Of a stretch of 44,236 bases of DNA, positions 1-9,477 are shown in pieces. The notes beneath the pieces were generated by a model. That model was not told where the DNA came from. It ran no database searches and saw nothing but the letters and a program-made list of their open reading frames with translations. Numbering within the stretch: the first letter of the stretch is position 1; every line of letters starts with the position of its first letter. A program made the position numbers and the translations under genes. This stretch comes from a virus, in the IMG/VR virus record IMGVR_UViG_3300008952_003042, positions 1 to 44,236 of that record; one strand, given 5' to 3'.

Positions 1-3000
1 CTAGCAGTAATAAACTCAAAATAAGGAACATACCCTGCAGACGTAGAATAAAACCCTTCGGTTGTTGTTTGAATAGGAGCAAAGCGTGCATATCGCAAAT
101 CAACCAACGAAGCAGTGCCTAGCGAGCCAGTAAACCACGAGTATTGCTTATCGGAACGCGGGATCGGATGTGTGACATAAAAGTTATCATACTGAGCAGC
201 GGAAACGAAAGCGACAGTGGGAGGGTTAAAAATATTTGGGTTTACTGATTGGCTTGTATATTTCAACGTTCTTTTGGTATTTCTATGTACCTTATGAAAA
301 CCAGGATATTGAGTAAACGAAGCTCCTGGTCCGCCGGCAGTTTGTTCTGGGCCGTCAGTTACTGCTGTCGTTCCTGTAATCCACAAAGAATCTCTACCAA
401 ATCGTGCTGTATGTCGAGAAAGCTGAGAGCGTAACCCATAATCCTTTGCGTGAATATCCGTAACACGGATGCCAGGGATTCCTTCACCAACTGGCTCTGA
501 AAGAGTTCCGCTGGGACCCTGGGAAGGCTTAATTACAGTTAGATTTCTATTGTTTATAGACACATAAGGAGAGAATTCAGAACTGCGAATATCTTCAAAC
601 CCTCGTGACATTACTTCCCAACCACCACAATTTGCAAACCTGCCCACTATAACAGTTTGATGTCCCGATCCAGTAAACTGGGTAGGCGCATAAGTTAATC
701 CGAAATCGAAGTGCCCTTCTGCTCCACGATGCCAGTTAATGAACGTATTAATAACATTTGCTTTTTTGGGCAAAAAACTGCCGGTAGTTCCGCCGGTAAA
801 AGCGGCAGCAATAGTAGCATCCCCACCATCAATATCTGTGACAATGGCGGTATTTCCTCGTACCCCGGATCCCGTCATCTGAGTTAAAGTGAGCGTATCA
901 CCATTTCTGAGAGAATAAATGTTAATATCCCCATTATTATAAGCCAGGTCTAAAGCTTCGTCCAGTTCAATCGCAATTTGACGTGGAATGTCTGCAACAC
1001 CCGAAGATGCACTTCCGAAACGATACTCCGTAGGAGAATCTCGTACTGCTGTAGTGATCGAAGTGTCACACGTAAAGGTGACGGTAGGGTGTGTCTCATC
1101 AGTCAACTGAATATATTCGCCATTAAGGTTGCCGGGAACAAGAGTCAAAATCTCAATAGTAGCGGTTGCTTGCGACAAAGGCACCGAAAGATCAATCGTG
1201 GGCAACTGATCAAGAAAACGACGAGGATTAGAATAAGCTCCAACCGTGTTAACAACTTCGTATTGTTGGTTATAGTTTCCTAAAATCGTAGAACCCGTTG
1301 TATGGTGAATATTACGAATGTTCACCGGACGCTTCGCAACAAAGTCTCTATAGTATACTGCCTTTTCGGAAGCCGTCATCGGATAAGGGCGCGCGCCAAC
1401 GTCATTAGCTTCTGGCCATGGATAATCCGGGCCTACCATGCCGATAGCTCCGCTAAGTGTTACATCGTTGCATTGTCCCAAAAGGATCTTCCAAGCTTCA
1501 GGACGTGTGAGATAGGTGTCCAAAGTGGGGCCCTTGTTGATGGCAATATGTCGCGACTGGTGGCCACCCACTGCATAATTCGTAAAAGGCCCCTGCATAG
1601 GAATTTCCATCTCTGCGCCATAAGAATCATGATGGAGGTTGGTAATCTCTAGAGATGAACTAACTCTTTCCACCACTCTCTTGTTATATCCAGTAGTTAC
1701 AGAAGAACTAATCACATTGAAGGGGAAAGCAAAAGTTGATTTAAGGCTATTGTACCCAAAGCCATTTTGCCACTTTCTACCATGATTAACCTTAAAGACT
1801 CTCTTAATCTTGGTTGTCGGATATTCCTTAAGAGTTTCTCTATAGGTTTCTCTCAGCCCCTCTAAAGAATCTTCGAAAGCCGTCAAAACGTTTAACGGAA
1901 TAAATCTTCCATCGGTAGTATTAACTGGGCCAGCTGGGCGTAGAGCGGTGTAAGTAAACTGAATGTTTTTGTTTTCTTTGAAGTTTGTGCCGCCCTTATA
2001 AACACTAGCATTGGGCTTTCCCATATCCAACTTGTATGTTTTAGCAAAAGCTCTGCCGGCGAAACCTCTGCCTTTATATTTAACGCCGCCAACTGTTGAC
2101 AAAACGGGAAGGCTTTGGCTTAAATTGGGACTAGCAGCTACAGTATCACGAATTTTATCTCTCTGAGTGTCTACCGATGGATTACCCGAAGTAATCGATG
2201 GTGCGCTTCTTTCGGCTCTTAGATGCCAATAGGTGCCACTAATATTAGTACGACGGGGAGAAGAGGGGAGAGGAGAAGATCCCTTCGGAAAAGGATAAAG
2301 TTTTTCAGCGATACCGCTAAATGCGGCTGCGGGATCACTTGGTTTAAATTCTAATGTAGGAAATTTTGTTTGATATTTGTTTCTTTCTAAAACATGACTT
2401 TCAACAATATTCAAGACTCCATCTGCAAATTGAGCAGAGCCTGGTATTAATTGACTAATAATAGAAGTAAGAGATTCGTCAAACCATTTGTAATAATTAA
2501 GATATTTTTCAACATCTTTAATATCTGTCACCTTGCGAAAGAAGATCTCTCTCAGCTTCTCTAAAGCTTTATAACGTTCACGATATCGATTAACTGGCTC
2601 TCCAATAACATTATTAAAATCAACGACACCAGCAAAGAATTTAAGCATTTCTTCCGAAATTGCGTTATACATGCTCTTTTCAAGCGCAAAGAAAAAGTTC
2701 GGAACAGTTTGATCCACTCCAAATACTTTATCGTCATCATCTAATACCTGCACCATGTCTGAAGAAACAGCAATTTGAGGATCGATAAACTTATATGTAT
2801 TACTTAATTTGCTTTCAATTGCCTCAACTGATGAAGTCTGGAACCCTTTGCCCAAGCCCGTAAGTTGATATCCGGTAATGTTGCCAAGCCATCCATAATT
2901 GTCTCTCATAAACGCTGAACCAGAACTCATATCTGTTACATTAAAGGAGCCTGCCGCATTTGAACTGGTGACATTTGAGAAATCCCAACTAAGTGCCAAT

Positions 3001-5771
3001 GTGTTTAGATTCAAAATCTCCAGATTTCCGTCATTGGGATCCTTGGGTGAAATCTCCATATACGAGCCAGAGATTCCTTGATTCGTTATGTCAAACAAAT
3101 GTTGATCTAAATCACGATCATTAATGTATTTAGTCCAATATTTAAGGCTAGATACCTCAACATCGCTCTTCTTAAGAGTGGCGCCTGTCAAGTTTGTCTT
3201 ATGTGCTCCCGCATAAAGGCGCTTGGCAGAGCCCAATATTTGATTTCCGCGAGCTTTAGTGATCGAGCCAGTAAGCGAGAAGCTATCTTGCACCGTCCCC
3301 AAGTAGGTGTTAACACCTCTGAAAAACAAATCATAGGTGTAGTCTGTGGATCCCGAAACTATTTCCGTAACAGGATAGTTACTTGGCTTTATCCTTACCG
3401 AAAGATTCCATCGATCATTGTCATAAGTACCCAAGAAAGTGCTGCTTGTCAATTCAGGAAAATAACTAGGAGAATTAGAAGAGGTTAATTTGAAATAAAC
3501 ATTTTTAGACCATGGACTATCGCGTACTGCCAGTACTTGAAAATTGGCATAATCTAAATCTACCCACGTGGTATTCACGCCACTTAAAGAGTCGGCGCTA
3601 CCTGTGTCAACTGTGTGCATCCCAAACAGTGATACAGGGAGAAACTCTCTGTCAAAGGGCGCATCTTCCTGTTTAAATGCGGGAAAAAAGATGTCTGACT
3701 CGACAGTAAAACCATATTTATTCTCATAACCAGAGCCTTGACTACCAGAAATATAGCCTAAACTATCAGCATTTGATGCGTTTTGCGCTTGATAAACTGT
3801 TCCCGTTAGATTGTTTTTATAGTTAAAATTAGCGCTTTTCTTGTCAACAATCGTTTGTATCAAATTATCTTTTAATTCATATTTTTGATCGTTGTAATAA
3901 GCGTTAAGGCGTAATATTTCCTCATTAAGATTAAAACAGCTTAATACATTTCTTATTGCCTTTGATGTTCCTTTTGCCTTAAAGATGTTTGCTAAGTTAT
4001 TATAAAGATTTAAATAAATCATATTTTTCATATTATTTAAATCAGATTCAAAAAGCATAGTCTGATCTCTATTCTTAAACCTCTCCAACACATCCGAATC
4101 TATAAAGATTTCAGGAGTATACAACCCCAAAGACTGGGGCATATGCTGCGCGAAAGGCAACGGAATATAAGACGAACTAGTGTATGTCTGACTGCGGAAT
4201 TTTGGTACTTGTGAAATTAACGTATAAAGTGAATCAAAGTACGTTCCCACAATATGACAAATAATCTGCAGATTTCCATGTTCTGTTGCCTCATGATCTT
4301 CTACAATCCAACTTGGAATCATGCTCAAAAGTGAAGCAACATTAGTATTGTCGTGATAAGAGCCACTGTTTAATAGCCCTGTTTTTAATGTCGCGATATC
4401 TGGATGAGAAGATCTAATAATGGGATCAGGATACTCTACATTTGCTGCGCTGGCTGAAACTATTGCTGAGCCAGTATTGCGTGAGGTTGCTGTATATCCT
4501 GTCCAAGTCCCGTTAGTGATACGTCCACTGTAATCTAGTACAACTCTATCGATAGAGGAAGTTTGTGTTATACCTTCGTTAAATTTATAATAAACACCCA
4601 ATGTGGTGTTAGATATATCTGTATTAGTGCCGCCATTTACAGGAACAAACCAATTTTTTGCTATCTCGTGGGAGTTTCTCCTTACTTTCCAGAATCGAAA
4701 TTCATCCATAGAACCACTTAACTTACCGGCGCCGGCTAAGTTAGAAGGTACGCCGGCGGTTCCAGAAGGCGCAGTTAAAAGTCCTCCAATGCGGGCTTGC
4801 ATTTTTTTAGACTGTAGTTCGTTTAAAGTAATGGAAGAATAAGTATTAGTATCATCTAATTGTCCATCAACATATAATTTAGCAATAAAATCAGAGCCAC
4901 TATTATACAATGCTAAACTATAGAATTTCCAATCGGCAAGCGATCCCGTTGTAACTGTATTTCCGATTGATTGTTCAAAAATTCCAGTAGTTCCCGACTG
5001 TGCAGTTATTAGAAAAGGAGACGTGGCGCTACTAGTAAGAGCAATCGTAATACGCCCATACGGAGCGCTGGAGGAAAGCTGGTTGTTCCACATGTCAAAA
5101 ACAACTTGTTTTTCAGTTAAAGCACTGTCTAGCGAGCCAGTCTTTAACCAAAATTCAACAGTAACACCAGTATCAAAATTAGATTTAAGATTCGACTCTC
5201 TTGAGCCTGAGCCGTAATTTGTCGGTAAACGAGCAGTCGTATAAATATTAGTATCATAAATGTTGGCAGAACTAATATTGGAAGAACTAGGATTTTGAAA
5301 AAGTTTTGCGCTAGTAGATGCCGTAATCGTGTGTGGGCCACCGAAAAATTCAATATATTCCTGTGTTATCGGTTTACCAAATCCACGAACTATAGATCCG
5401 TCTCGGGCGCCCCATCCTTCCACACACAACGTAGCATAACCAGTTGTACGCGGGTAAAGATTATCAAATATATATCTGTCAATATCTAATGACTTGTTGT
5501 GATATTCATTTACTTCTGCATCGGAACCATCATAGGGAAAATAATCAATAACTCTCTCGATTGATGATTTATAATATAAATAAGCCGATCCATAATGAGC
5601 AAAATTCTCAGGCTTAGAATAATCAATCTGCGGAACGTATGTTTCCTGCTTCAGTTTAATAGCACGGGCGTTGCGCGCAGACTCTACTTCGTTGAACGTC
5701 TGTTGTTCTGTAGTGTCTGAAAGGTAGTTATTTGATTTGTCTGTTGATTCAAAAAGTTTTTTAATACTCAT
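1..5771 (-). CDS. Giant tail/fibre structural protein with LamG-like domain (partial)
   Basis: One frame stays open from an ATG at 5771 to the left edge, giving 1923 codons with no stop, so the C-terminus is missing. I checked the frame at the N-terminus, near 3900, near 2000 and at the edge. Residues about 195-410 read as a concanavalin A/LamG-type jelly roll: a VTVEFWLKTGS strand, then LYVDGQLDDTNTYSS, ARIGG, MDEFRFWKVRR and GVYYKFNEG, which is the usual order for LamG_3 domains. The rest is rich in Ser, Thr, Gly, Asn and Tyr, as in phage fibre and virion surface proteins, and matches no family I can name. Its ATG overlaps the stop of the next gene (5761), so it is co-transcribed with baseplate genes. 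Likely role: distal tail or fibre component that binds host glycans. Structural assignment is fairly secure; exact position in the virion is inference. Confidence 0.75.
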   Translation of the reverse strand, partial: MSIKKLFESTDKSNNYLSDTTEQQTFNEVESARNARAIKLKQETYVPQIDYSKPENFAHYGSAYLYYKSSIERVIDYFPYDGSDAEVNEYHNKSLDIDRYIFDNLYPRTTGYATLCVEGWGARDGSIVRGFGKPITQEYIEFFGGPHTITASTSAKLFQNPSSSNISSANIYDTNIYTTARLPTNYGSGSRESNLKSNFDTGVTVEFWLKTGSLDSALTEKQVVFDMWNNQLSSSAPYGRITIALTSSATSPFLITAQSGTTGIFEQSIGNTVTTGSLADWKFYSLALYNSGSDFIAKLYVDGQLDDTNTYSSITLNELQSKKMQARIGGLLTAPSGTAGVPSNLAGAGKLSGSMDEFRFWKVRRNSHEIAKNWFVPVNGGTNTDISNTTLGVYYKFNEGITQTSSIDRVVLDYSGRITNGTWTGYTATSRNTGSAIVSASAANVEYPDPIIRSSHPDIATLKTGLLNSGSYHDNTNVASLLSMIPSWIVEDHEATEHGNLQIICHIVGTYFDSLYTLISQVPKFRSQTYTSSSYIPLPFAQHMPQSLGLYTPEIFIDSDVLERFKNRDQTMLFESDLNNMKNMIYLNLYNNLANIFKAKGTSKAIRNVLSCFNLNEEILRLNAYYNDQKYELKDNLIQTIVDKKSANFNYKNNLTGTVYQAQNASNADSLGYISGSQGSGYENKYGFTVESDIFFPAFKQEDAPFDREFLPVSLFGMHTVDTGSADSLSGVNTTWVDLDYANFQVLAVRDSPWSKNVYFKLTSSNSPSYFPELTSSTFLGTYDNDRWNLSVRIKPSNYPVTEIVSGSTDYTYDLFFRGVNTYLGTVQDSFSLTGSITKARGNQILGSAKRLYAGAHKTNLTGATLKKSDVEVSSLKYWTKYINDRDLDQHLFDITNQGISGSYMEISPKDPNDGNLEILNLNTLALSWDFSNVTSSNAAGSFNVTDMSSGSAFMRDNYGWLGNITGYQLTGLGKGFQTSSVEAIESKLSNTYKFIDPQIAVSSDMVQVLDDDDKVFGVDQTVPNFFFALEKSMYNAISEEMLKFFAGVVDFNNVIGEPVNRYRERYKALEKLREIFFRKVTDIKDVEKYLNYYKWFDESLTSIISQLIPGSAQFADGVLNIVESHVLERNKYQTKFPTLEFKPSDPAAAFSGIAEKLYPFPKGSSPLPSSPRRTNISGTYWHLRAERSAPSITSGNPSVDTQRDKIRDTVAASPNLSQSLPVLSTVGGVKYKGRGFAGRAFAKTYKLDMGKPNASVYKGGTNFKENKNIQFTYTALRPAGPVNTTDGRFIPLNVLTAFEDSLEGLRETYRETLKEYPTTKIKRVFKVNHGRKWQNGFGYNSLKSTFAFPFNVISSSVTTGYNKRVVERVSSSLEITNLHHDSYGAEMEIPMQGPFTNYAVGGHQSRHIAINKGPTLDTYLTRPEAWKILLGQCNDVTLSGAIGMVGPDYPWPEANDVGARPYPMTASEKAVYYRDFVAKRPVNIRNIHHTTGSTILGNYNQQYEVVNTVGAYSNPRRFLDQLPTIDLSVPLSQATATIEILTLVPGNLNGEYIQLTDETHPTVTFTCDTSITTAVRDSPTEYRFGSASSGVADIPRQIAIELDEALDLAYNNGDINIYSLRNGDTLTLTQMTGSGVRGNTAIVTDIDGGDATIAAAFTGGTTGSFLPKKANVINTFINWHRGAEGHFDFGLTYAPTQFTGSGHQTVIVGRFANCGGWEVMSRGFEDIRSSEFSPYVSINNRNLTVIKPSQGPSGTLSEPVGEGIPGIRVTDIHAKDYGLRSQLSRHTARFGRDSLWITGTTAVTDGPEQTAGGPGASFTQYPGFHKVHRNTKRTLKYTSQSVNPNIFNPPTVAFVSAAQYDNFYVTHPIPRSDKQYSWFTGSLGTASLVDLRYARFAPIQTTTEGFYSTSAGYVPYFEFITA

Positions 5772-7269
5772 AATCTTCTACTCGAAACTTAAACGTTTCA
5801 CTTTGTTCCACCCATGATTGTAATTCCGGATCATAAAAAGAAAATTTAAACGCATAAGCATATCCAGGCTGCAAAAGGCTCATATCACAATCGAAATAAT
5901 TTCCGGAAACATCATAAGACAAAACCGTATGCAGATCCGCACCAGTTCCATAAGGAATAGCATTATATGAATCCAAAACTCTGTAAACAGTATAGGAGGC
6001 ACTTTGAATAGTCTTAGTGGGAACTGCGGTGTTGGCTACAGTATATACTGTCGGATCCCAGTATTTATTACGAATAAACAAATTAAAACGAGCCACTTCA
6101 TTGTGACGATATTTGTCTTTTAAATTAGTAATATTTAAATAATGAGTCGGAGCAGCTACCGCAATGCCTCCCCTCAATGTTTTGGGTGCGATAGCGCCAG
6201 TACTATATTGCACAGATCCGCTGTACCATACATCATAAAGTGTCTCCAGCGGAGTGGCAGCTGCCGTAATGGCAATCGATGCTGAATATATACCAGTAGA
6301 AACCCAACCTCCCGTGACATATGACGTGGCGTCGTGTAAAGATAATTTAGAACCAGATGGAACTGAATTGTCAGAAGAGCCAGAATAAAGGCTAACTAAA
6401 ATAGATCCAGTTCCGATTCGCGGAATATCCCTCAATCTTCCTCGCACATAGTTATAAAGATAAATTGTGTTTAGATTGTCTGCAGCAGGTGCCAGGGAGC
6501 TACTATAATAGAAATCTCCTCTATTGTCGCGACGTGAATCGTCCCAGCGAGCCTCTATTACTGGACGCTTGAAAAAATATTGGGTACCTCTAGCAAAAAA
6601 CCTCTTCGTATAATAAGATACAGTCGCTCCTCCTAAATTGGATCCTTGGGGTGCACCGGAGCCGGTATAAGCTTCATACGCAGAAGAAAGAAAAACTCCC
6701 ATCCCATAATCACCCAACGTGCCGGCAATCCACTTTTCAACTAAATCAGATACATCTATTTCTAAATCTTCTAGCCCAGTAGGAAAAGACTGGCTTAAAA
6801 CAATATCAGATGCCCCTGTTAAAAAGTTCCCTCCAGGGCGGGGCCATGCTGTTGTATTTGAAGCGCTCATCCAATTTGCGCCAGTGTTTCCTTTGGTAAT
6901 GTCTTTATATTGTTCTAGATCGAGCCCAATTCCTTCCTGCCAAGATTGAGAAATAGCAGAAACAATTAACTTATATTCCACCGGCACTGTTTTCGAAGTT
7001 TTTGCATTGAACATGCGAAGGTAGAAGCTCACGCTGCCGCTAGCAGGAATAACTGAGTTTGTTCTATCAGTAGTAATATCTGAGATAGGGAATTTAATTA
7101 GAATTCGTGAAAGCTCAGAAGAGCCAGACGCTTGTCTTCCGTAAATTGAAAATGTTTCTAAAACATCAGCTAAACCCATATTGGCGCCTGTACCGCGTGT
7201 CACCATATCAGGCTGATAAGCATTTACAATGGTAGTGTCAGAGTCTGCTTTATATCTTTTAATTGACAT
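5761..7269 (-). CDS. Virion structural protein with CBM96/DNRLRE-like N-terminal domain
   Basis: A 502-residue protein between gp6 and the giant LamG protein. Residues about 1-190 have the layout of the DNRLRE/CBM96-type beta-sandwich often found in secreted and phage surface proteins: an early DTTIVNAYQPD strand, SRILIKFPISDI, YLRMFNA, a W-x-EGIG segment, and VSDLVEKWIAG followed by GVFLSS. These families bind carbohydrate or act as scaffolds. The C-terminal half is Tyr/Ser/Gly-rich beta-structure with no recognised family. The ATG overlaps the gp6 stop by one base (TAATG), implying translational coupling. Position next to the baseplate wedge genes suggests a tail-fibre, baseplate or fibre-connector role. 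The domain call rests on motif order only and should be treated as probable, not certain. Confidence 0.6.
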   Translation of the reverse strand: MSIKRYKADSDTTIVNAYQPDMVTRGTGANMGLADVLETFSIYGRQASGSSELSRILIKFPISDITTDRTNSVIPASGSVSFYLRMFNAKTSKTVPVEYKLIVSAISQSWQEGIGLDLEQYKDITKGNTGANWMSASNTTAWPRPGGNFLTGASDIVLSQSFPTGLEDLEIDVSDLVEKWIAGTLGDYGMGVFLSSAYEAYTGSGAPQGSNLGGATVSYYTKRFFARGTQYFFKRPVIEARWDDSRRDNRGDFYYSSSLAPAADNLNTIYLYNYVRGRLRDIPRIGTGSILVSLYSGSSDNSVPSGSKLSLHDATSYVTGGWVSTGIYSASIAITAAATPLETLYDVWYSGSVQYSTGAIAPKTLRGGIAVAAPTHYLNITNLKDKYRHNEVARFNLFIRNKYWDPTVYTVANTAVPTKTIQSASYTVYRVLDSYNAIPYGTGADLHTVLSYDVSGNYFDCDMSLLQPGYAYAFKFSFYDPELQSWVEQSETFKFRVEDYEY

Positions 7270-9065
7270 TACCGTATCTTTCCTATAATATCTGTTTGTG
7301 GAAATTTAATTTCTATAATTGCGTTCTTGGGTACAATAAGATAGTCCCCATCGGGAGAAAGATTTTTCTCAATATCCAATTCGGTGCCGGCATAATTTCC
7401 GCCTGTCTTGTTTACCACGTTTGCCTTTACAACATCTAAAACGCCAGTAGTATCTTTCAATGTCATATATATATCACTCAGATAGATGGGCTCTCCAATA
7501 AAAAAGGAAGTAGAATATTTGCGAGCTAATGATTGAACACAAGCATCTAGCAAAATAAATTTATCTGCATTAGTGGCTGCCTTAACAATAAAATTAATTC
7601 CAATATTAATAATATATGGATCTAAAATATCGACAGTATCATTAATCATTCTATACTGATTAATCCAAGTTTTTAAGTTATTTTTTATAGTAGAGTTAGT
7701 TTTTGTCAAATATCCTTGTTGATCTTCGGAAATTACATATAAATTCATATTTCTTTTAAGAGCATCAGGATCTCTTTGCACAGAGCATCTCTTAATAGAG
7801 CCAAATTTAGCTGGCATTCTATATGTCAGATTCTCATAATCTGCTTGTGTAACTGCACGATTTTGAGTAGGGAACGTATCAAAAATCCGTCTTTTTATCT
7901 CGCCTGAAGTTGGGTTTGTAACATTTCCGACAATAGGCGCCTCATTCGAAACCTCTATAGAAGATACTACTGCGTTTGTCTTAACAGCGCTCAACGATGC
8001 TCTATTTGCAAAGTCAACTAAAGCATCAGTTACTGTTGTGATTGTTCCTGCACCAGTATTAGAATTAGAAGGGTTTGTAACGCGATATACGATTGTCAAC
8101 GTAGTATTCGAGGGAACGATTCCATAATTTTTGTTTTTTGAAAGGCGAGTAGGATCAAAAGTGGTATCTGTCACATAATCTTTTCCAAATACATCAATTG
8201 CCACTGATTGAGGGTTTGCCACTACATCCGATTCTGCCCCATTTCCACTTCCAAACTGTAGATATACATTATATCGATCACGTTCTAGTGTAAATTTTCG
8301 AGATACCAAATACGGCTTTATAACAGAAGGAACATTATCATTCAGGAAATTGTTGTTAGATATTTCTTTAAAAACCATATCTTGCGCAAGGTAATCAACT
8401 TCAAAATATTCACGTCCTTCCGAATCAAATACAGAGACTATTTCTGATACATTGGGGGAAGTTAATTTTATTCTCTTAAATTGTTGAAATGCTCCAATTT
8501 TTTTAGTTTCTTGGCTAAAATATCCAGATACTACATTGCCCTGCGCTCGAATCGCATAATGAGTGGGCGCGCCGGTGGTGGGATTCACTCTTCCTACTAC
8601 CATGGGATTGTTAGCTGCAGCAAAATCTACATTTTCTGTTAAAATAAAATTTAGTCCACCAGTCGAAGTAAAGCGTGTTCCTTTTTTTAAAATGGGAATA
8701 TATCCTCTATCGGGACCCAAACCGGTGGCTGTGGCTGGTACCAAAACATAAAGAGTCACTACTCCATAGGTAGAGGGGCGTCCTGTGCTTTTGTATCCTA
8801 AGATCTTGCCGTGGCGAAGAATATTGCTATATTGATAAGAAGTATCTAAAAATGATTCATTAACATTATAATCCAGGTAAAAGGATAGCTGATCTCCCAC
8901 ATATGCTACCATATCCAACATCAATGCCCCAAAAGAGGCATCGCTAAAATCTTGAAAAGTATCTGGATAAAATCTTTCTGCGATTTCCATTAAATCATCT
9001 CGAATACTTTCATAATCTCGATGAGTATAATCAATCGGTATAATCTTTTTTTGTTCGTCTGGCAT
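7269..9065 (-). CDS. Baseplate wedge protein gp6-like (baseplate J family)
   Basis: A 598-residue protein resembling T4 gp6 (about 660 residues) and baseplate J proteins, which form the inner ring of wedges in contractile tails. The N-terminus carries the hallmark region: IDYTHRDYESIRDDLMEIAE, a DFSDASFGALMLDMVAYVGD segment and a YYLDYNVNE-like FYLDYNVNESFLDTS region (residues about 10-85). The middle has the RAVTQADYENLTYRMPAKFGSIKR-type segment (about residue 405-430) seen in J-like wedge proteins, followed by a C-terminal domain with YSTSFFIGEPIYLSDI. It lies immediately downstream of gp25, the usual pairing in myophages. In the tail it should polymerise around the hub and trigger sheath contraction. 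Assignment is strong. Confidence 0.92.
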   Translation of the reverse strand: MPDEQKKIIPIDYTHRDYESIRDDLMEIAERFYPDTFQDFSDASFGALMLDMVAYVGDQLSFYLDYNVNESFLDTSYQYSNILRHGKILGYKSTGRPSTYGVVTLYVLVPATATGLGPDRGYIPILKKGTRFTSTGGLNFILTENVDFAAANNPMVVGRVNPTTGAPTHYAIRAQGNVVSGYFSQETKKIGAFQQFKRIKLTSPNVSEIVSVFDSEGREYFEVDYLAQDMVFKEISNNNFLNDNVPSVIKPYLVSRKFTLERDRYNVYLQFGSGNGAESDVVANPQSVAIDVFGKDYVTDTTFDPTRLSKNKNYGIVPSNTTLTIVYRVTNPSNSNTGAGTITTVTDALVDFANRASLSAVKTNAVVSSIEVSNEAPIVGNVTNPTSGEIKRRIFDTFPTQNRAVTQADYENLTYRMPAKFGSIKRCSVQRDPDALKRNMNLYVISEDQQGYLTKTNSTIKNNLKTWINQYRMINDTVDILDPYIINIGINFIVKAATNADKFILLDACVQSLARKYSTSFFIGEPIYLSDIYMTLKDTTGVLDVVKANVVNKTGGNYAGTELDIEKNLSPDGDYLIVPKNAIIEIKFPQTDIIGKIR

Positions 9066-9081
9066 AAAAAACCCTCAATTT

Positions 9082-9450
9082 TTAAATAGTAAATTCTAAT
9101 AAATCTTTAGCACCAATTTCTGGAATAGCATACGCTATCGAGACGCCTAAACGATTATTGTCTCGATCTGCGGTACCAAAAGAAATCTGTACGATGGATA
9201 CAACTGGCAAATAAATCTTTACTTGTTCTTTTATCTTTTTATTTATTGCCCCTTCTGTCCCTTGACCATAATTTTCAAATAAATAACGCTTAATCCCCAC
9301 ACCAAACTCTGGTACCATGATTCTTTCTCCAGGATTGGTTAAGATTAACATTTTTAAATTTTGTTTAATTAACTTTCTTATATTTCTAATCATCATATAG
9401 CCGTCATCAGAATTTCTTTCTAACGGTAATGCTACGCCAAAAGAAGCCAT
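9082..9450 (-). CDS. Baseplate wedge protein gp25-like
   Basis: A 122-residue protein of the gp25/TssE family (T4 gp25 is 132 residues), which links sheath initiation to the baseplate. Visible signatures are the basic helix IRKLIKQNLKMLILTNPGER, the following MVPEFGVGIKRYLFEN segment (the conserved E-F-G and YLFE positions), and a C-terminal ISIAYAIPEIG-like strand. The ATG is preceded by GAGAGG at a suitable distance. It is followed 16 bases later by gp6, the standard wedge gene order. Function by family: conserved baseplate inner-ring component, shared with type VI secretion and R-type pyocins. Little ambiguity. Confidence 0.92.
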   Translation of the reverse strand: MASFGVALPLERNSDDGYMMIRNIRKLIKQNLKMLILTNPGERIMVPEFGVGIKRYLFENYGQGTEGAINKKIKEQVKIYLPVVSIVQISFGTADRDNNRLGVSIAYAIPEIGAKDLLEFTI

Positions 9451-9477
9451 TTTGTTTTTACCTCTCTATAATTAGGG

